This document shows, piece after piece, positions 44,602 to 55,827 of a stretch of 64,000 nt of DNA. Position 1 is the stretch's first letter. Each line of letters opens with the position of its first letter. Made by a program: the position numbers and the translations under genes. Source of the DNA: G965207345 sp965207345 (lineage in GTDB: Bacteria > Pseudomonadota > Gammaproteobacteria > PS1 > Pseudothioglobaceae); contig OZ242280.1 of NCBI GenBank assembly GCA_965207345.1, forward strand, positions 1,178,001-1,242,000, read 5' to 3'. Under the pieces are notes generated by a model that did no database searches, was not told where the DNA came from, and saw nothing but the letters and a program-made list of their open reading frames with translations.

Positions 44602-46149
44602 GTGAATCTTTTTTCTCGCTCACTATTTAAATCAAGCGCGACAGTCAGCTTGATGATTTTTATCTCAAGAATATTTGGACTTATCAGAGATATTATGATT
44701 GCACGTTTATTCGGTGCAAGTGCTGGCGCAGATGCTTTTTTTGTGGCGTTTAGAATTCCAAATTTATTTAGACGTTTATTTGCTGAAGGTGCTTTTTCTC
44801 AAGCATTTATGCCAATTCTTGCTCACAGTAAAGCAACTGATAGCCCATTAGAAACAAAATCACTTATTAATCATGTTGGCGCCTATTTGTTAAAAATATT
44901 AGTTGTGATAACTTTTTTTGCTGTTGTATCAGCACCTGCTATTATTTTATTGTTTGCCTTTGGATTTTATGCTCATCCAGAAAAATTTATGCTTGCAAGC
45001 GATATGTTACGTATTACCTTTCCTTATTTACTATTCATTTCGCTTACTGCTTTTTGTGGTGCAATTCTCAATACTTATCAACGTTTTGCTGCACCTGCCT
45101 TCACCCCCGTTCTATTAAATATCAGTATTATTTTGTGTGCTGTTTTTTTAGCACCATCTCTCAAAACACCAATTATTGCTTTAGCATGGGGTGTGTTAAT
45201 TGGCGGAATTTTGCAGTTATTATTTCAAGTACCCTTCTTAAAAAGAATTGATAAATTACCACAATTAAATTTGCATTTTTTTAAGAGTAAACATTCAGCA
45301 ATTAAAAAACTTAAACGAAAAATATTGCCTGCTATATTTGGTGCATCAGTAGTACAAATTAATTTGCTTTTTGATACTATAATCGCTTCATTTTTAATTA
45401 CTGGTAGTATTTCATGGCTGTATTATTCAGACAGATTATTAGAATTACCGCTTGCTTTAATAGGCATCGCCCTTTCCATTACAACATTAGCTAAACTTGC
45501 TGATTATTATGCAAAACATAATCATCAACAATTTATTAAAACTTTAAAAAGTGCGCTTGATGTGGCATTTATTTTTGGATTACCTGCTAGTGTCGGTTTA
45601 ATTTTACTAAGTGAACCACTTATAATTACTTTATTTGGATATAATGAATTTACACCCTATGATACTAGCCAAAGCGCTAGCAGTTTAGTAGCATATAGCA
45701 TTGGCCTTTTAGCACTCATTACAGTGAAAATATTCGCTAGTGCTTTTTATGCCCAGGGTGATGTTAAAACACCTGTTAAAGTTGGTGTTATTGCTGTGCT
45801 TAGTAATATTATTTTTAATCTTATTTTTGCCTATTACTTAGGACATACTGGCTTAGCGCTTGCAACTACTTTTTCTGCTATGATAAACACAGGATTGTTA
45901 TATTATTATCTTCATAAGCGTAATATTTACTCAGCCACAAGAGAATTTTCTCAGTTAAAATTATATTTACAAATAATTTTATCAAGTGCTATAATGGGCG
46001 TCTTTCTTGTTTATTTTTCACAACACAGTGAGTATTATTTACTAGCAGATGTTTGGCAAAGAGCATTGAGTATGAGTTCAACCATTTTGCTGGCGACACT
46101 TGTTTATTTTTTTGCTTTAATTACACTGGGTTTTAGGATAAAAAAATGA
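44602..46149 (+). CDS. murJ: Lipid II flippase MurJ
   Basis: MOP-family flippase that moves lipid II across the inner membrane (515 residues, about 14 helices). It has the MurJ N-terminus S-R-I-F-G-L-I-R-D and the [23 protein letters not shown] loop. The start is GTG. Its TGA overlaps the next ATG by four bases. Confidence 0.96.
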   Translation: MNLFSRSLFKSSATVSLMIFISRIFGLIRDIMIARLFGASAGADAFFVAFRIPNLFRRLFAEGAFSQAFMPILAHSKATDSPLETKSLINHVGAYLLKILVVITFFAVVSAPAIILLFAFGFYAHPEKFMLASDMLRITFPYLLFISLTAFCGAILNTYQRFAAPAFTPVLLNISIILCAVFLAPSLKTPIIALAWGVLIGGILQLLFQVPFLKRIDKLPQLNLHFFKSKHSAIKKLKRKILPAIFGASVVQINLLFDTIIASFLITGSISWLYYSDRLLELPLALIGIALSITTLAKLADYYAKHNHQQFIKTLKSALDVAFIFGLPASVGLILLSEPLIITLFGYNEFTPYDTSQSASSLVAYSIGLLALITVKIFASAFYAQGDVKTPVKVGVIAVLSNIIFNLIFAYYLGHTGLALATTFSAMINTGLLYYYLHKRNIYSATREFSQLKLYLQIILSSAIMGVFLVYFSQHSEYYLLADVWQRALSMSSTILLATLVYFFALITLGFRIKK

Positions 46150-46421
46150 CAAAGATGGTTGACTGTATCAAACTTAAAAAAAAAGCACCTGCCTTAGAAA
46201 GAGCGCCTTATCCTGGTGAACTAGGAAAGAAGATTCTCAATTCAGTGAGCCAAGAAGCCTGGCAGATGTGGCTTTCGTATCAAACAATGCTTATCAATGA
46301 AAATAGCTTAAATATGCTAGATGTCAAAGCACAAAAATATTTAAAAGTGCAGTTAGAGAAATTCTTCTTTTCTAAAAAAGGTGCAGATAAAATATCTGGC
46401 TGGGTAGCGCCCAATTCTTAA
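46146..46421 (+). CDS. yggX: Probable Fe(2+)-trafficking protein YggX
   Basis: A 91-residue YggX-family protein, linked to iron handling and protection of Fe-S clusters. It has [26 protein letters not shown] and the F-F-F block. The start overlaps murJ; the alternative Met4 (V-D-C-I-K-L) is also plausible. Family distribution supports a beta/gammaproteobacterial origin. Confidence 0.94.
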   Translation: MTKMVDCIKLKKKAPALERAPYPGELGKKILNSVSQEAWQMWLSYQTMLINENSLNMLDVKAQKYLKVQLEKFFFSKKGADKISGWVAPNS

Positions 46422-47036
46422 ATGGCAAATCTTATTGTCATCTCAGGTGCCTCTGGTTCTGGAAAAACTACACTCATAAAGGCGTTACTTAAAGAATTAG
46501 ATAATATTTCTCTATCTGTCTCTTATACAGAAAGGCCACCACGCATAGGCGAAATAAATGGTAAAGATTATTATTTTGTAAGTGTAAAAAAATTTAAAAC
46601 AGCCGTTGCTGAGGGTGCATTTTTAGAATATGCAAAAGTATATGGTTACTATTATGGCACGAAAAAAAATACCCTTGATAAAGCTTTAAAAGAAACATCA
46701 GATATTATTTTGGAGATTGATTGGCAAGGTGCAATGCAAGTTAAAAAACATTTTAAAAACGCAGTTAGTATTGCAATTATTCCGCCTTCAATTGCAAGTT
46801 TAGAATTACGTCTAGCTACTCGGGCACAAGATACTAAAGCAGTTATTAAGCGACGTATGATAGATGCTTGTAATGAAATAGAACACGCGCAGGACTGTGA
46901 TTATATTATAATGAACCGAACGTTTGAAACCGCACTTTTAGATCTTAAGTCAATTATTATATCTCAGCGCACAACACATAAAGCTAAAATGAAATTTATC
47001 AAACAAATATTAGCAGAATGTTGCAATAATAATTAA
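46422..47036 (+). CDS. gmk: Guanylate kinase
   Basis: Phosphorylates GMP to GDP. The 204-residue protein has P-loop G-A-S-G-S-G-K-T-T at 9-17, the GMP-binding S-Y-T-E-R-P-P-R and Y-Y-F-V region, and I-D-W-Q-G-A. Its ATG immediately follows the yggX stop. Confidence 0.96.
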   Translation: MANLIVISGASGSGKTTLIKALLKELDNISLSVSYTERPPRIGEINGKDYYFVSVKKFKTAVAEGAFLEYAKVYGYYYGTKKNTLDKALKETSDIILEIDWQGAMQVKKHFKNAVSIAIIPPSIASLELRLATRAQDTKAVIKRRMIDACNEIEHAQDCDYIIMNRTFETALLDLKSIIISQRTTHKAKMKFIKQILAECCNNN

Positions 47037-47043
47037 AATATAA

Positions 47044-47072
47044 TTGAAATCATGCTTTAATGTCGGTAAAAT
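47044..47072 (+). promoter_or_regulatory. Candidate sigma-70 promoter for rpoH
   Basis: TTGAAA (47044-47049) and TAAAAT (47067-47072) are 17 bases apart, 110 bases upstream of rpoH. The leader after it contains complementary TAAAATAT and ATATTTTA segments around a ten-base loop, which could matter for control of rpoH; that is inference. Confidence 0.45.
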
Positions 47073-47181
47073 ATGTCTTTTCCGATATTTTAGTTGATTT
47101 CTTTAGGTTTTTGTCTTAGGTGTTGTTTTTTCTGGTTTTTTGTATTCTCAAATTTTCTCTATATTTTAATTTTTTTATAAA

Positions 47182-48033
47182 ATGATTTTTGATAAAAATC
47201 CATCAGGGCTTGCTGTTGTTCAAAACAAGTTAGCAAGGCAAAAATATCCTCCTATTTTATCGGCAGAAGAAGAACATAAGTTAGCAGTTGCACTTTATCA
47301 AAATCATGATTTAATGGCAGCACAAAAACTCATCTTAGCACATATGCGTTTTGTTGCTTTTATTGCACACGGTTATAAAGGATATGGGTTAGAGCAAAAT
47401 GATTTAATTCAAGAAGGTGCAATTGGTTTGATGAAGGCTGTAAAACGTTTTAATCCTTATAAAAAAGTACGCTTAGCTTCGTTCGCAGTCTATTGGATTC
47501 GCGCTGAAATTCACGAATTTATTTTTAAAAATTGGAAAATTGTCAAAATTGCTACAACTAAAGCACAACGCAAATTATTTTTTAAGCTCAAAAGTGCAAA
47601 GAGGCACATTTACCAATCTTTATCTAGAAAAGAAGCGAGTAAAATTGCTCAAGGATTAAATGTTCGCACGCAAGATGTTTTGGAAATGGAGTCTCGTTTG
47701 CAATTCAATGATGTTGGTTTTAACGTGACAAATCAAAATGAAAAAAATAATCATCATGCTCCCGAAGAATATTTAAAAGATGAATCTAAAAACCCTGAAA
47801 TATTATTATTGGATACTGATCAAAAAGTTAAACAACAACAGGCACTATATCAAGCACTTGATGATTTAGATAAAAGAAGTTTGGATATTTTGCAATCTCG
47901 CTACTTGAAAGAAGAAAAACAGACCCTATATATCCTAGCGAAAAAGTATGGTATCTCCGCTGAGCGTGTGCGCCAACTTGAAAATAATGCAATGAAAAGG
48001 TTAAAGGCCAATTTGGCGCATCAAAATATTTAA
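47182..48033 (+). CDS. rpoH: RNA polymerase sigma factor RpoH (sigma-32)
   Basis: Heat-shock sigma factor (283 residues). It has region 2 (D-L-I-Q-E-G-A-I-G-L-M-K-A-V near 74-87), the RpoH-specific box Q-R-K-L-F-F-K-L-K near residue 129, and a region 4 helix-turn-helix (L-A-K-K-Y-G-I-S-A-E-R-V-R-Q-L-E). Unusually, it lies 20 bases upstream of groS in the same direction, so it may be cotranscribed with the chaperonin genes it activates. Confidence 0.95.
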   Translation: MIFDKNPSGLAVVQNKLARQKYPPILSAEEEHKLAVALYQNHDLMAAQKLILAHMRFVAFIAHGYKGYGLEQNDLIQEGAIGLMKAVKRFNPYKKVRLASFAVYWIRAEIHEFIFKNWKIVKIATTKAQRKLFFKLKSAKRHIYQSLSRKEASKIAQGLNVRTQDVLEMESRLQFNDVGFNVTNQNEKNNHHAPEEYLKDESKNPEILLLDTDQKVKQQQALYQALDDLDKRSLDILQSRYLKEEKQTLYILAKKYGISAERVRQLENNAMKRLKANLAHQNI

Positions 48034-48053
48034 TTTAATAAATAGGAGAAAAA

Positions 48054-48341
48054 ATGAATATCCGTCCTTTACATGATCGTGTGATTGTGCGCAGAACAGA
48101 AGAAAAAAAAGTAACAGCAAGCGGTTTAATTATTCCTGATTCTGCCACAGAAAAACCAGCTCAAGGCGAGGTAGTTGCTGTAGGTAGTGGCAAAAAAACA
48201 GATGATGGCAAAGTGCTTGCTATGGATGTTAGCATTGGTGACACTGTTTTGTTTGACCAATATGCTGGTTCAGAGGTCAAAGTAGATGAAGAAAAGTTGC
48301 TCATTATGCGTGAGCAAGATATTACTGCTATTATTGAATGA
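48054..48341 (+). CDS. groS: Co-chaperonin GroES
   Basis: Ten-kilodalton lid of the GroEL chamber (95 residues), with [12 protein letters not shown] at the N-terminus, the mobile loop (about 16-33) and [17 protein letters not shown] precedes the ATG. No clear sigma-32 promoter fits the 20-base gap, so a promoter within rpoH or cotranscription is expected. Confidence 0.97.
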   Translation: MNIRPLHDRVIVRRTEEKKVTASGLIIPDSATEKPAQGEVVAVGSGKKTDDGKVLAMDVSIGDTVLFDQYAGSEVKVDEEKLLIMREQDITAIIE

Positions 48342-48370
48342 TTATTTTTTTAAAATAAGGAGAAAAGTAA

Positions 48371-50017
<1,647 letters not shown>

Positions 50018-50042
50018 TTTTATCCTCTGGTTACTTGCCTTT

Positions 50043-50069
50043 AAAAGCCCTCTTTCAAGAGGGCTTTTT
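50043..50069 (+). terminator. Rho-independent terminator after groL
   Basis: AAAAGCCCTCTT-TC-AAGAGGGCTTTTT: a 12-bp stem with a two-base gap at the top and a T-run, 25 bases after the groL stop. It is the clearest intrinsic terminator in the window. Confidence 0.9.
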
Positions 50070-50188
50070 ATTTCTTTAAAATTATTTTAGATAAGAAAAT
50101 AATTAAGATAATGGTGGATTGATTATATAGAAATGTATTTTATTTATTTCATAATTTTCTTTAGTGTGGCATATCTTAATATCGCATT

Positions 50189-50278
50189 ATGACAAAAACA
50201 ACAACGCATTTTGTTTGCAAAAAATGTGGTACAACACATATTCAATGGTCAGGAAAATGTGCAAATTGTGATGCGTGA
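50189..50278 (+). pseudogene. radA remnant: N-terminal zinc finger only
   Basis: An ORF of 29 codons then TGA. The start M-T-K-T-T-T-H-F-V-C-K-K-C-G matches the RadA/Sms N-terminus, and the rest completes its zinc finger: C10-x2-C13 and C24-x2-C27 with Q-W-S-G-K-C between. TGA falls where RadA has the conserved Trp after the last Cys (G-A-W). No RadA sequence (Walker A, K-N-R-F-G) follows before hemW on the other strand, so the gene is deleted after its first exon-like domain. It could still make a 29-residue peptide, but decay is the simpler explanation. Confidence 0.75.
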
Positions 50279-50328
50279 AAATTTATAATTTTTTATACGC
50301 AATAATAAGTTTAGTGAAAATTACTTGT

Positions 50329-51453
50329 TTATAAAAATAACATCTGTAAATCATTTAAAAAACGCCAACCTTTAGGAGTTGGTTTAATAAAATTTGTGTG
50401 TATCTCAAGTAAATCTAAAACCTGCCCTTGATAAAGTTTATCTTTAATGTTGCTTATTGTTTCACCTGTTCTTGTTTCAAATAATTTCACTGGGAAACCA
50501 TTTTTTAAACGCAATGCTCCAAGCATAAATTCAAAACTTGTATTAGTAACAATACGCCTTTTTTTATTTGGATCTTGCATGTAATCTTTAGGTGATTTTG
50601 CTTTACTAGTGCGAATAATTTTTTGCCTGTGAATATCAGTAATTTTCCCGTGTGCACCTGCACCAATCCCTAAATAATCACCAAAATGCCAATAATTAAG
50701 ATTATGTTTGCTTGGTATTTTTCCATAAGCAGATATTTCATAATGTATATAATTTTTTGATTTTAACAGTGTATCACCTGCTTTTGTCATTTTCCAGATT
50801 TGTTCATCATCTGGCATTTTAGGTAAAAATTTAGCAAACAAAGTATTTACTTCAATATTTAATTCATAAAACGAAATATGACTTGGTGCTAGATGAATTG
50901 CTGTTTTTATATCATTGATTACACATGCCAGGTTTTGTGGACTAATGCCATACATTAAGTCAATATTAATATTATCAAAACCCGCTATTTTTGCTGCGTA
51001 TACCGCTTTTAGTGCTGTATTTTTTAAGTGCACCCTGCCAAGAGCTTTTAGGGTTTTATTATCAAAAGATTGCACACCAATTGATAAGCGATTAACACCT
51101 GATTTAAAAAATGCACGCAATTTTTCTAAACTATTCTCAGCAGGATTGGCTTCTAGTGTAATTTCAATTTTTTTATCAAAATGAAGACGTGCTGATAAAC
51201 TTTGTAATAAGTATGCTAATTCTTCTTTTTTCATTAAGCTTGGCGTGCCACCTCCAATAAAAATACTTTTTATTTTGCGTTTGTTTACATACTCTAAATC
51301 TTGTTCCAAATCGTTCATTAAACAAGCAATATAATTTTCTGATAAGTTTTGATGCTGAGTATTTGTTTGATACGAATTAAAATCGCAATAAGGGCATTTT
51401 TTAATGCACCATGGATAATGAATATAAAGCGAAAGTGGTGGCAGAGTAAGCAT
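50329..51453 (-). CDS. hemW: Heme chaperone HemW (radical SAM)
   Basis: HemN-like radical SAM protein that binds heme and lacks coproporphyrinogen oxidase activity in studied cases (374 residues). The cluster motif is C16-x3-C20-x2-C23 in W-C-I-K-K-C-P-Y-C-D-F-N-S, followed by G-G-G-T-P-S and G-V-Q-S-F. The length and the D-F-N-S variant favour HemW over HemN. Confidence 0.92.
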   Translation of the reverse strand: MLTLPPLSLYIHYPWCIKKCPYCDFNSYQTNTQHQNLSENYIACLMNDLEQDLEYVNKRKIKSIFIGGGTPSLMKKEELAYLLQSLSARLHFDKKIEITLEANPAENSLEKLRAFFKSGVNRLSIGVQSFDNKTLKALGRVHLKNTALKAVYAAKIAGFDNINIDLMYGISPQNLACVINDIKTAIHLAPSHISFYELNIEVNTLFAKFLPKMPDDEQIWKMTKAGDTLLKSKNYIHYEISAYGKIPSKHNLNYWHFGDYLGIGAGAHGKITDIHRQKIIRTSKAKSPKDYMQDPNKKRRIVTNTSFEFMLGALRLKNGFPVKLFETRTGETISNIKDKLYQGQVLDLLEIHTNFIKPTPKGWRFLNDLQMLFL

Positions 51454-51476
51454 ATAAAATGAGCACTAAATTATTT

Positions 51477-52073
51477 TTAAAACGTTATTTTTGTTAGTTT
51501 ATCAATGAGTGCTTTTAAAGCTTGTGCGCGATGGCTGATGCGATTTTTTTCCTCTATTTCGAGCTCAGCAGAACTGCAAAAGTGTGTTGGCACATAAAAT
51601 ATGGAATCATAACCAAAACCATTATCCCCTCTCTCTCTAAATAAAATACTACCCTCCCAAGATTTTTGCACGATTATTGGTGTTGCATCTTTAGCGTATT
51701 TTACAAAGACCATTGCACACCAAAAACACGCTTGTCGTTTGCTTTTTAGCACATTTTTCATAGTATTTAATAATTTTTTTCTATTGGCTGCATCACTTGC
51801 TTTTGCACCCGCATATCTTGCTGAATAAATACCTGGCGCGCCATTTAGTATATCAACAACAATACCAGAATCATCTGCTAGTGCTGGTAGATGTGTTTGT
51901 TTACTTGCATTTCTTGCTTTAATAAGTGCGTTCTCAACAAAGCTAAGTCCAGTTTCTTTTACCTCAGAGACATTTTTTTTCAGCTGAGGAATTATTTCAA
52001 AATGTCCTGCTAAAAGCATGCTAAGCTCCTTAATTTTACCAATATTTGAGCTTGCTAAAATAATCTTTTTCAT
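51477..52073 (-). CDS. rdgB: XTP/dITP diphosphatase RdgB
   Basis: Ham1-family pyrophosphatase that removes inosine and xanthosine triphosphates (198 residues). It has A-S-S-N-x-G-K-I-K-E near the start, A-D-D-S-G-I-V-V-D and G-F-G-Y-D-S-I-F. It precedes hemW in the same direction by 23 bases, as is common in proteobacteria. Confidence 0.95.
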   Translation of the reverse strand: MKKIILASSNIGKIKELSMLLAGHFEIIPQLKKNVSEVKETGLSFVENALIKARNASKQTHLPALADDSGIVVDILNGAPGIYSARYAGAKASDAANRKKLLNTMKNVLKSKRQACFWCAMVFVKYAKDATPIIVQKSWEGSILFRERGDNGFGYDSIFYVPTHFCSSAELEIEEKNRISHRAQALKALIDKLTKITF

Positions 52074-52075
52074 TA

Positions 52076-52084
52076 TGTTATAAT
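52076..52084 (+). promoter_or_regulatory. Extended -10 promoter candidate for rpiA
   Basis: TG-T-TATAAT is a perfect extended -10 element, 109 bases upstream of rpiA and just past the divergent rdgB start. No good -35 is at the right spacing, which extended -10 promoters do not need. Confidence 0.4.
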
Positions 52085-52192
52085 TGCCCGTTTTTAAAAA
52101 TAGCTTCTCTTAAAAATTTTAAGCTTTTTAAAATCTCAGAGAGGTATTTATTAATATTTTAAATATTAAAGCGATGTAATGGGAATGAATTT

Positions 52193-52858
52193 ATGACTCA
52201 GGATGAAATGAAATATGCTGCTGCAAAAGAAGCAATTTCTTATATTACTAAAGATAGTATTGTAGGTGTTGGCACCGGCTCAACAGCAAATTTTTTTATT
52301 GATGAATTAGCAAAAATCAAACAAAAAATTAAAGGCGCAGTGGCAAGTTCTCTTGCTACAAGCGAGCGTCTTAGTAAATATAATATCCCTATTTTTGACT
52401 TAAATGACCTAGATACACTCTCCATTTATGTTGATGGTGCAGATGAAGCAGATGAAAATTTATATTTAATTAAAGGTGGTGGTGGTGCACTTACGCGTGA
52501 AAAAATACTAACAGCAAGTGCTAAGCAATTTATCTGTATTATTGATGAAACTAAACTAGTAAAAACATTGGGAAAATTTCCACTCCCAGTTGAAGTTATT
52601 CCAATGTCAATAAATTATGTAACAAAAAAAATTACTAAACTCACAGGTGCTAAGCCAATATTAAGAAAAAATTTTATCACTGATAATGGTAATATAATTT
52701 TAGATATTAATCATTTAAAAATTACTAATGCGCTGCATTTAGAAGCCATGTTGAATCATATTACTGGTGTGGTAACAAATGGGCTATTTGCAAGAAGAAA
52801 TGCTGACATACTTTTGATTAGCACAGAAAATGGTGTTGTGCGCCATGTCAAAAAATAA
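52193..52858 (+). CDS. rpiA: Ribose-5-phosphate isomerase A
   Basis: Pentose phosphate pathway isomerase of ribose-5-P and ribulose-5-P (221 residues). It has [18 protein letters not shown] and [11 protein letters not shown] with the catalytic Glu/Lys. AATGGGAATGAATTT precedes the ATG with no clear ribosome site. Confidence 0.96.
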   Translation: MTQDEMKYAAAKEAISYITKDSIVGVGTGSTANFFIDELAKIKQKIKGAVASSLATSERLSKYNIPIFDLNDLDTLSIYVDGADEADENLYLIKGGGGALTREKILTASAKQFICIIDETKLVKTLGKFPLPVEVIPMSINYVTKKITKLTGAKPILRKNFITDNGNIILDINHLKITNALHLEAMLNHITGVVTNGLFARRNADILLISTENGVVRHVKK

Positions 52859-53234
52859 TATATTTATATAATTCATAAATTTGATATGAAGGATCATATG
52901 AGTACCTTCTAGTTTCCAAGTAAATAAATTATTCTACTAGTTAGTGGTGTAGGTACTAAAAAACCATTTATTACACTAATTAAGAACCCTGTTCAGTGCT
53001 GGCACGAGGGCAAATTAGAAGCCGATGTTATCAGTATTAAACTATGAATAAAATCAGCTTATTTTATTTCACTAACCTATAGAATGAGTTTATTAGTTAC
53101 TTTTGTTAAACGATATTTTATTCTTTTAACCATCAGTTATTGACCAAAGCAAGACTTTATCAGATCACAAAATCAAGTCTTTATACTAACTAATAAACAA
53201 TACGAACATTTATTAAAAAATAATCAGATTTTTA
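52859..53234. other. 376-base gap, possibly a decayed gene
   Basis: No intact gene. An open frame at 52928-53047 without a good start encodes V-S-G-V-G-T-K-K-P-F-I-T-L-I and then E-A-D-V-I-S-I-K-L before TGA; it is richer in GC than its surroundings and looks like the C-terminus of a lost protein that I do not recognise. Other frames carry only short fragments. No hairpin, tRNA or repeat was found. Confidence 0.4.
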
Positions 53235-54602
53235 TTATTGCAATAAATCAATTGCTTGTTTTACTTGTTTAATATTTTCGCTTGTAACATCAAGTAAATT
53301 TGTATTTTTTATCAAAAGTTTTGCACGTTCTAAATGTTTGAGTGCTGATTTAAGTCTGCTCTTTTGTGTTAGTGCATACGCCATCATAATATGCCATCTA
53401 TCTATTTCTTTATTTGCTAAATATAGTTGTGCTAATAATTCATAAGTCTGATATGAAGCATTATACGAACGCGTAAAAGCTTTAAGAATACTAATAGCAC
53501 GCGCTCTCATTGCTTTTTTTTCATAAGTTTTAGCTAAATAATACGTACTAACTTCATCACTTGGGGTTTGCTTTAAATTATATTTTAAGTAATGGATTGC
53601 TTGGTCATAATCTTGGGCAAGTGTTGCAACACGTGCTGCTAAAACATAACTGGCAGGATCTTGATTTATTTTTAGTAATTGTTTAATATAGCTCGTCGCA
53701 TTTTGTGCTTGTTCACGCATAAGCCCATCATAAGCTTCCATGTAAAGTTTACTTGCCTTATCTTCAGCATAGACTCGTTTAAGGCTATAATAATACAAAC
53801 GTGCACGCATTATTTGGTATAAAAAAGAAGATTTATAGTCGTATGTTTGATGTGCAGGTATACGTGTTAAACTTTCACTGATACGATTGATACTAAGCGG
53901 ATGTGTTCTCAAATATTCAATAGCGCCCTCTTTATCTTTTAATTTGGTAAAAAATCTTGTCATGCCTTTTGGATTAAAACCAGACTTAATTAAAGTATCA
54001 ATTCCTATCCTATCCGCCTCTTTTTCGTGTGTACGCGTAAAATTAATAGAACGTTGTAAATTAGTTGCAAATGCTGAGCTACTGAGTGCTTCTCTCACAT
54101 CAGAATTTTTACTTACAAGAGAGGTTAAAATTGCTGCAATTAATAAATAATCATTATTTTTTATCTTTTGTTCATAACGTGATAAATGCCGTTTACTCAC
54201 ATGTGCAATTTCGTGTGCAAGCACAGCAGCAAGCTCATCTTCATAATCACTTGCAAGAATTAGACCGGCGTTGATACCGATATAACCATAAGGGCCAGCA
54301 AAGGCATTGATGCTATTATCATCTAATAGATAGAAATTAAAATGCGCTTTAGGTTCACTACTATAACTGACTAATGTTTTACCTAAGTGTTTTAAATAAA
54401 GTGCTAATTCAATATCTTGAATAATTTTATTAGTTGACCAAAGAAGGTTTGCAAACATCATGCCTTGTTTTTGCGTTTTAATTGGCGTATTTACATCAAA
54501 ATTAATAATAGGACTTGCATTATTACAAGTAGATACTAGTGTAGCTAGTAAAAAACACGTTACCCTCAACATCATAAATTTAGTTAAAAAATAAATCATC
54601 AA
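53235..54602 (-). CDS. M48 metalloprotease with TPR repeats (BepA-like)
   Basis: A periplasmic zinc protease of 455 residues. The N-terminus is a signal segment (several possible Met starts; Met11 at 54572 gives a more typical one). The zincin motif is H130-E131-x2-H134 in L-A-H-E-I-A-H, with the third ligand Glu in E-K-E-A-D. The C-terminal part (about 285-450) is TPR-like helices. E. coli BepA has this architecture and checks outer-membrane protein assembly (LptD/BamA); the same role is inferred. Confidence 0.88.
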   Translation of the reverse strand: MMIYFLTKFMMLRVTCFLLATLVSTCNNASPIINFDVNTPIKTQKQGMMFANLLWSTNKIIQDIELALYLKHLGKTLVSYSSEPKAHFNFYLLDDNSINAFAGPYGYIGINAGLILASDYEDELAAVLAHEIAHVSKRHLSRYEQKIKNNDYLLIAAILTSLVSKNSDVREALSSSAFATNLQRSINFTRTHEKEADRIGIDTLIKSGFNPKGMTRFFTKLKDKEGAIEYLRTHPLSINRISESLTRIPAHQTYDYKSSFLYQIMRARLYYYSLKRVYAEDKASKLYMEAYDGLMREQAQNATSYIKQLLKINQDPASYVLAARVATLAQDYDQAIHYLKYNLKQTPSDEVSTYYLAKTYEKKAMRARAISILKAFTRSYNASYQTYELLAQLYLANKEIDRWHIMMAYALTQKSRLKSALKHLERAKLLIKNTNLLDVTSENIKQVKQAIDLLQ

Positions 54603-54711
54603 AACTTAGTTACTCATATTAGATTAAAAATTAAGCAATTATTGATTATTTTATCACTACTTATGCAAAATAGTTTATACTCAGTATTTGCTAAATAAGC
54701 TATATATAGTG

Positions 54712-55302
54712 ATGTTATTGATGATTGATAATTACGACTCGTTTACCTATAACTTAGTGCAATATTTTGCAGAGCTAGGGCAAATGGTTGAAACTTATCG
54801 TAATGATGCTATTTCCATTGAAGACGCTATCGCAAAAGCACCAGAGTATTTAGTCATTTCACCTGGTCCTTGTACACCAAATGAAGCGGGAATTTCTATT
54901 GAAATCATTAAGTGTTTTGCAGGCAAAATACCAATTTTAGGTGTTTGCCTTGGACATCAAAGTATTGTTCAAGCATTTGGCGGTAAAATTACTTATGCTA
55001 AAAATGTGATGCATGGTAAAACCTCTCTCATTTTTCATACGCAAAAATCTTTATTCTCTCGCATTGAAAACCCAGTTAAAGGAACACGCTATCATTCCCT
55101 CATTGCAAGTAAAAATCATCTACCAGAGTGCTTAATTATTACGGCTTGGACAAAAGATAATTCTAAAAATGGTATAGAGGAAATTATGGGCATAATGCAT
55201 AAAAAATATAATGTACATGGTGTGCAGTTCCATCCAGAATCCATCCTTACCCATAAAGGTAAACAAATGCTTAAAAATTTTTTAAAACGCACTAATGCTT
55301 AA
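54712..55302 (+). CDS. trpG: Anthranilate/aminodeoxychorismate synthase glutaminase component
   Basis: Class I glutamine amidotransferase that supplies ammonia to TrpE or PabB (196 residues from the ATG at 54712; a TTG at 54688 would add eight residues). It has [16 protein letters not shown], the nucleophile Cys in G-V-C-L-G-H-Q and the His/Glu pair in F-H-P-E-S. No trpE or pabB is adjacent, so it may serve both, as in Acinetobacter and Bacillus. Confidence 0.93.
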   Translation: MLLMIDNYDSFTYNLVQYFAELGQMVETYRNDAISIEDAIAKAPEYLVISPGPCTPNEAGISIEIIKCFAGKIPILGVCLGHQSIVQAFGGKITYAKNVMHGKTSLIFHTQKSLFSRIENPVKGTRYHSLIASKNHLPECLIITAWTKDNSKNGIEEIMGIMHKKYNVHGVQFHPESILTHKGKQMLKNFLKRTNA

Positions 55303-55402
55303 AAAATAAATTAAATACTCACATAACTAAAAGAGGTTGCTTTCTGCTTAAAATATTATAAGCACAGCAGTTTTTAAAATAAAATAACCCAGGAACCATA
55401 TT

Positions 55403-55819
55403 ATGGTAGAAATTATCCATTTCATTAAAAGTCAATTGCTATTATCATCTCTGTTCTTATTTTTACTTGCGTTACTTATTTTTAATATCACTAGTGTTAA
55501 ATTTAGAAAATACCAAGAGATTAATGTAAATGAATTAGTGTCTCTTATGAATAATAAAAATCTAATTTTATTAGATGTGAGAGAACAAAAAGAGCGTATA
55601 GATGGACATATTAAAAATGATACGCATATCCCGGTGGGAGAAGTAAAGTCTAAATTAGAAAGTTTAAATAAAAACTATCCTGTCTTAGTGTATTGCCGTA
55701 GTGGTAACCGTTCGGCCCGCATTGCACAAATGCTGGGAAAGTTTGAATTTAAGCCTTATAACCTAAAAGGTGGGTTTATTGCTTGGAATCGAGCAAATAT
55801 GCCTATTAGTAAAAAATAA
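55403..55819 (+). CDS. Membrane-anchored rhodanese (YibN-like)
   Basis: A 138-residue protein with an N-terminal membrane helix (about 11-30) and a rhodanese domain: L-L-D-V-R-E at 56-61 and catalytic Cys98 in Y-C-R-S-G-N-R-S. The domain would face the cytoplasm or periplasm depending on topology. In E. coli, yibN lies before grxC-secB-gpsA; here gpsA follows directly after 8 bases, so the two middle genes are missing. Confidence 0.9.
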   Translation: MVEIIHFIKSQLLLSSLFLFLLALLIFNITSVKFRKYQEINVNELVSLMNNKNLILLDVREQKERIDGHIKNDTHIPVGEVKSKLESLNKNYPVLVYCRSGNRSARIAQMLGKFEFKPYNLKGGFIAWNRANMPISKK

Positions 55820-55827
55820 AACTCTTA

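Larger units (their letters stand above)
50018..50328. other. 310-base gap between groL and hemW
   Basis: This gap holds the groL terminator (50043-50069) and the radA remnant (50189-50278). The rest is AT-rich with no other ORF or RNA that I can support. Confidence 0.7.

Noticed and set aside
50276..50278. TGA in the radA remnant as a recoded Trp codon (genetic code 4)
   Set aside because: TGA ends nuoM, murJ and other intact genes at family-normal lengths, and no RadA sequence continues after the TGA in any frame.
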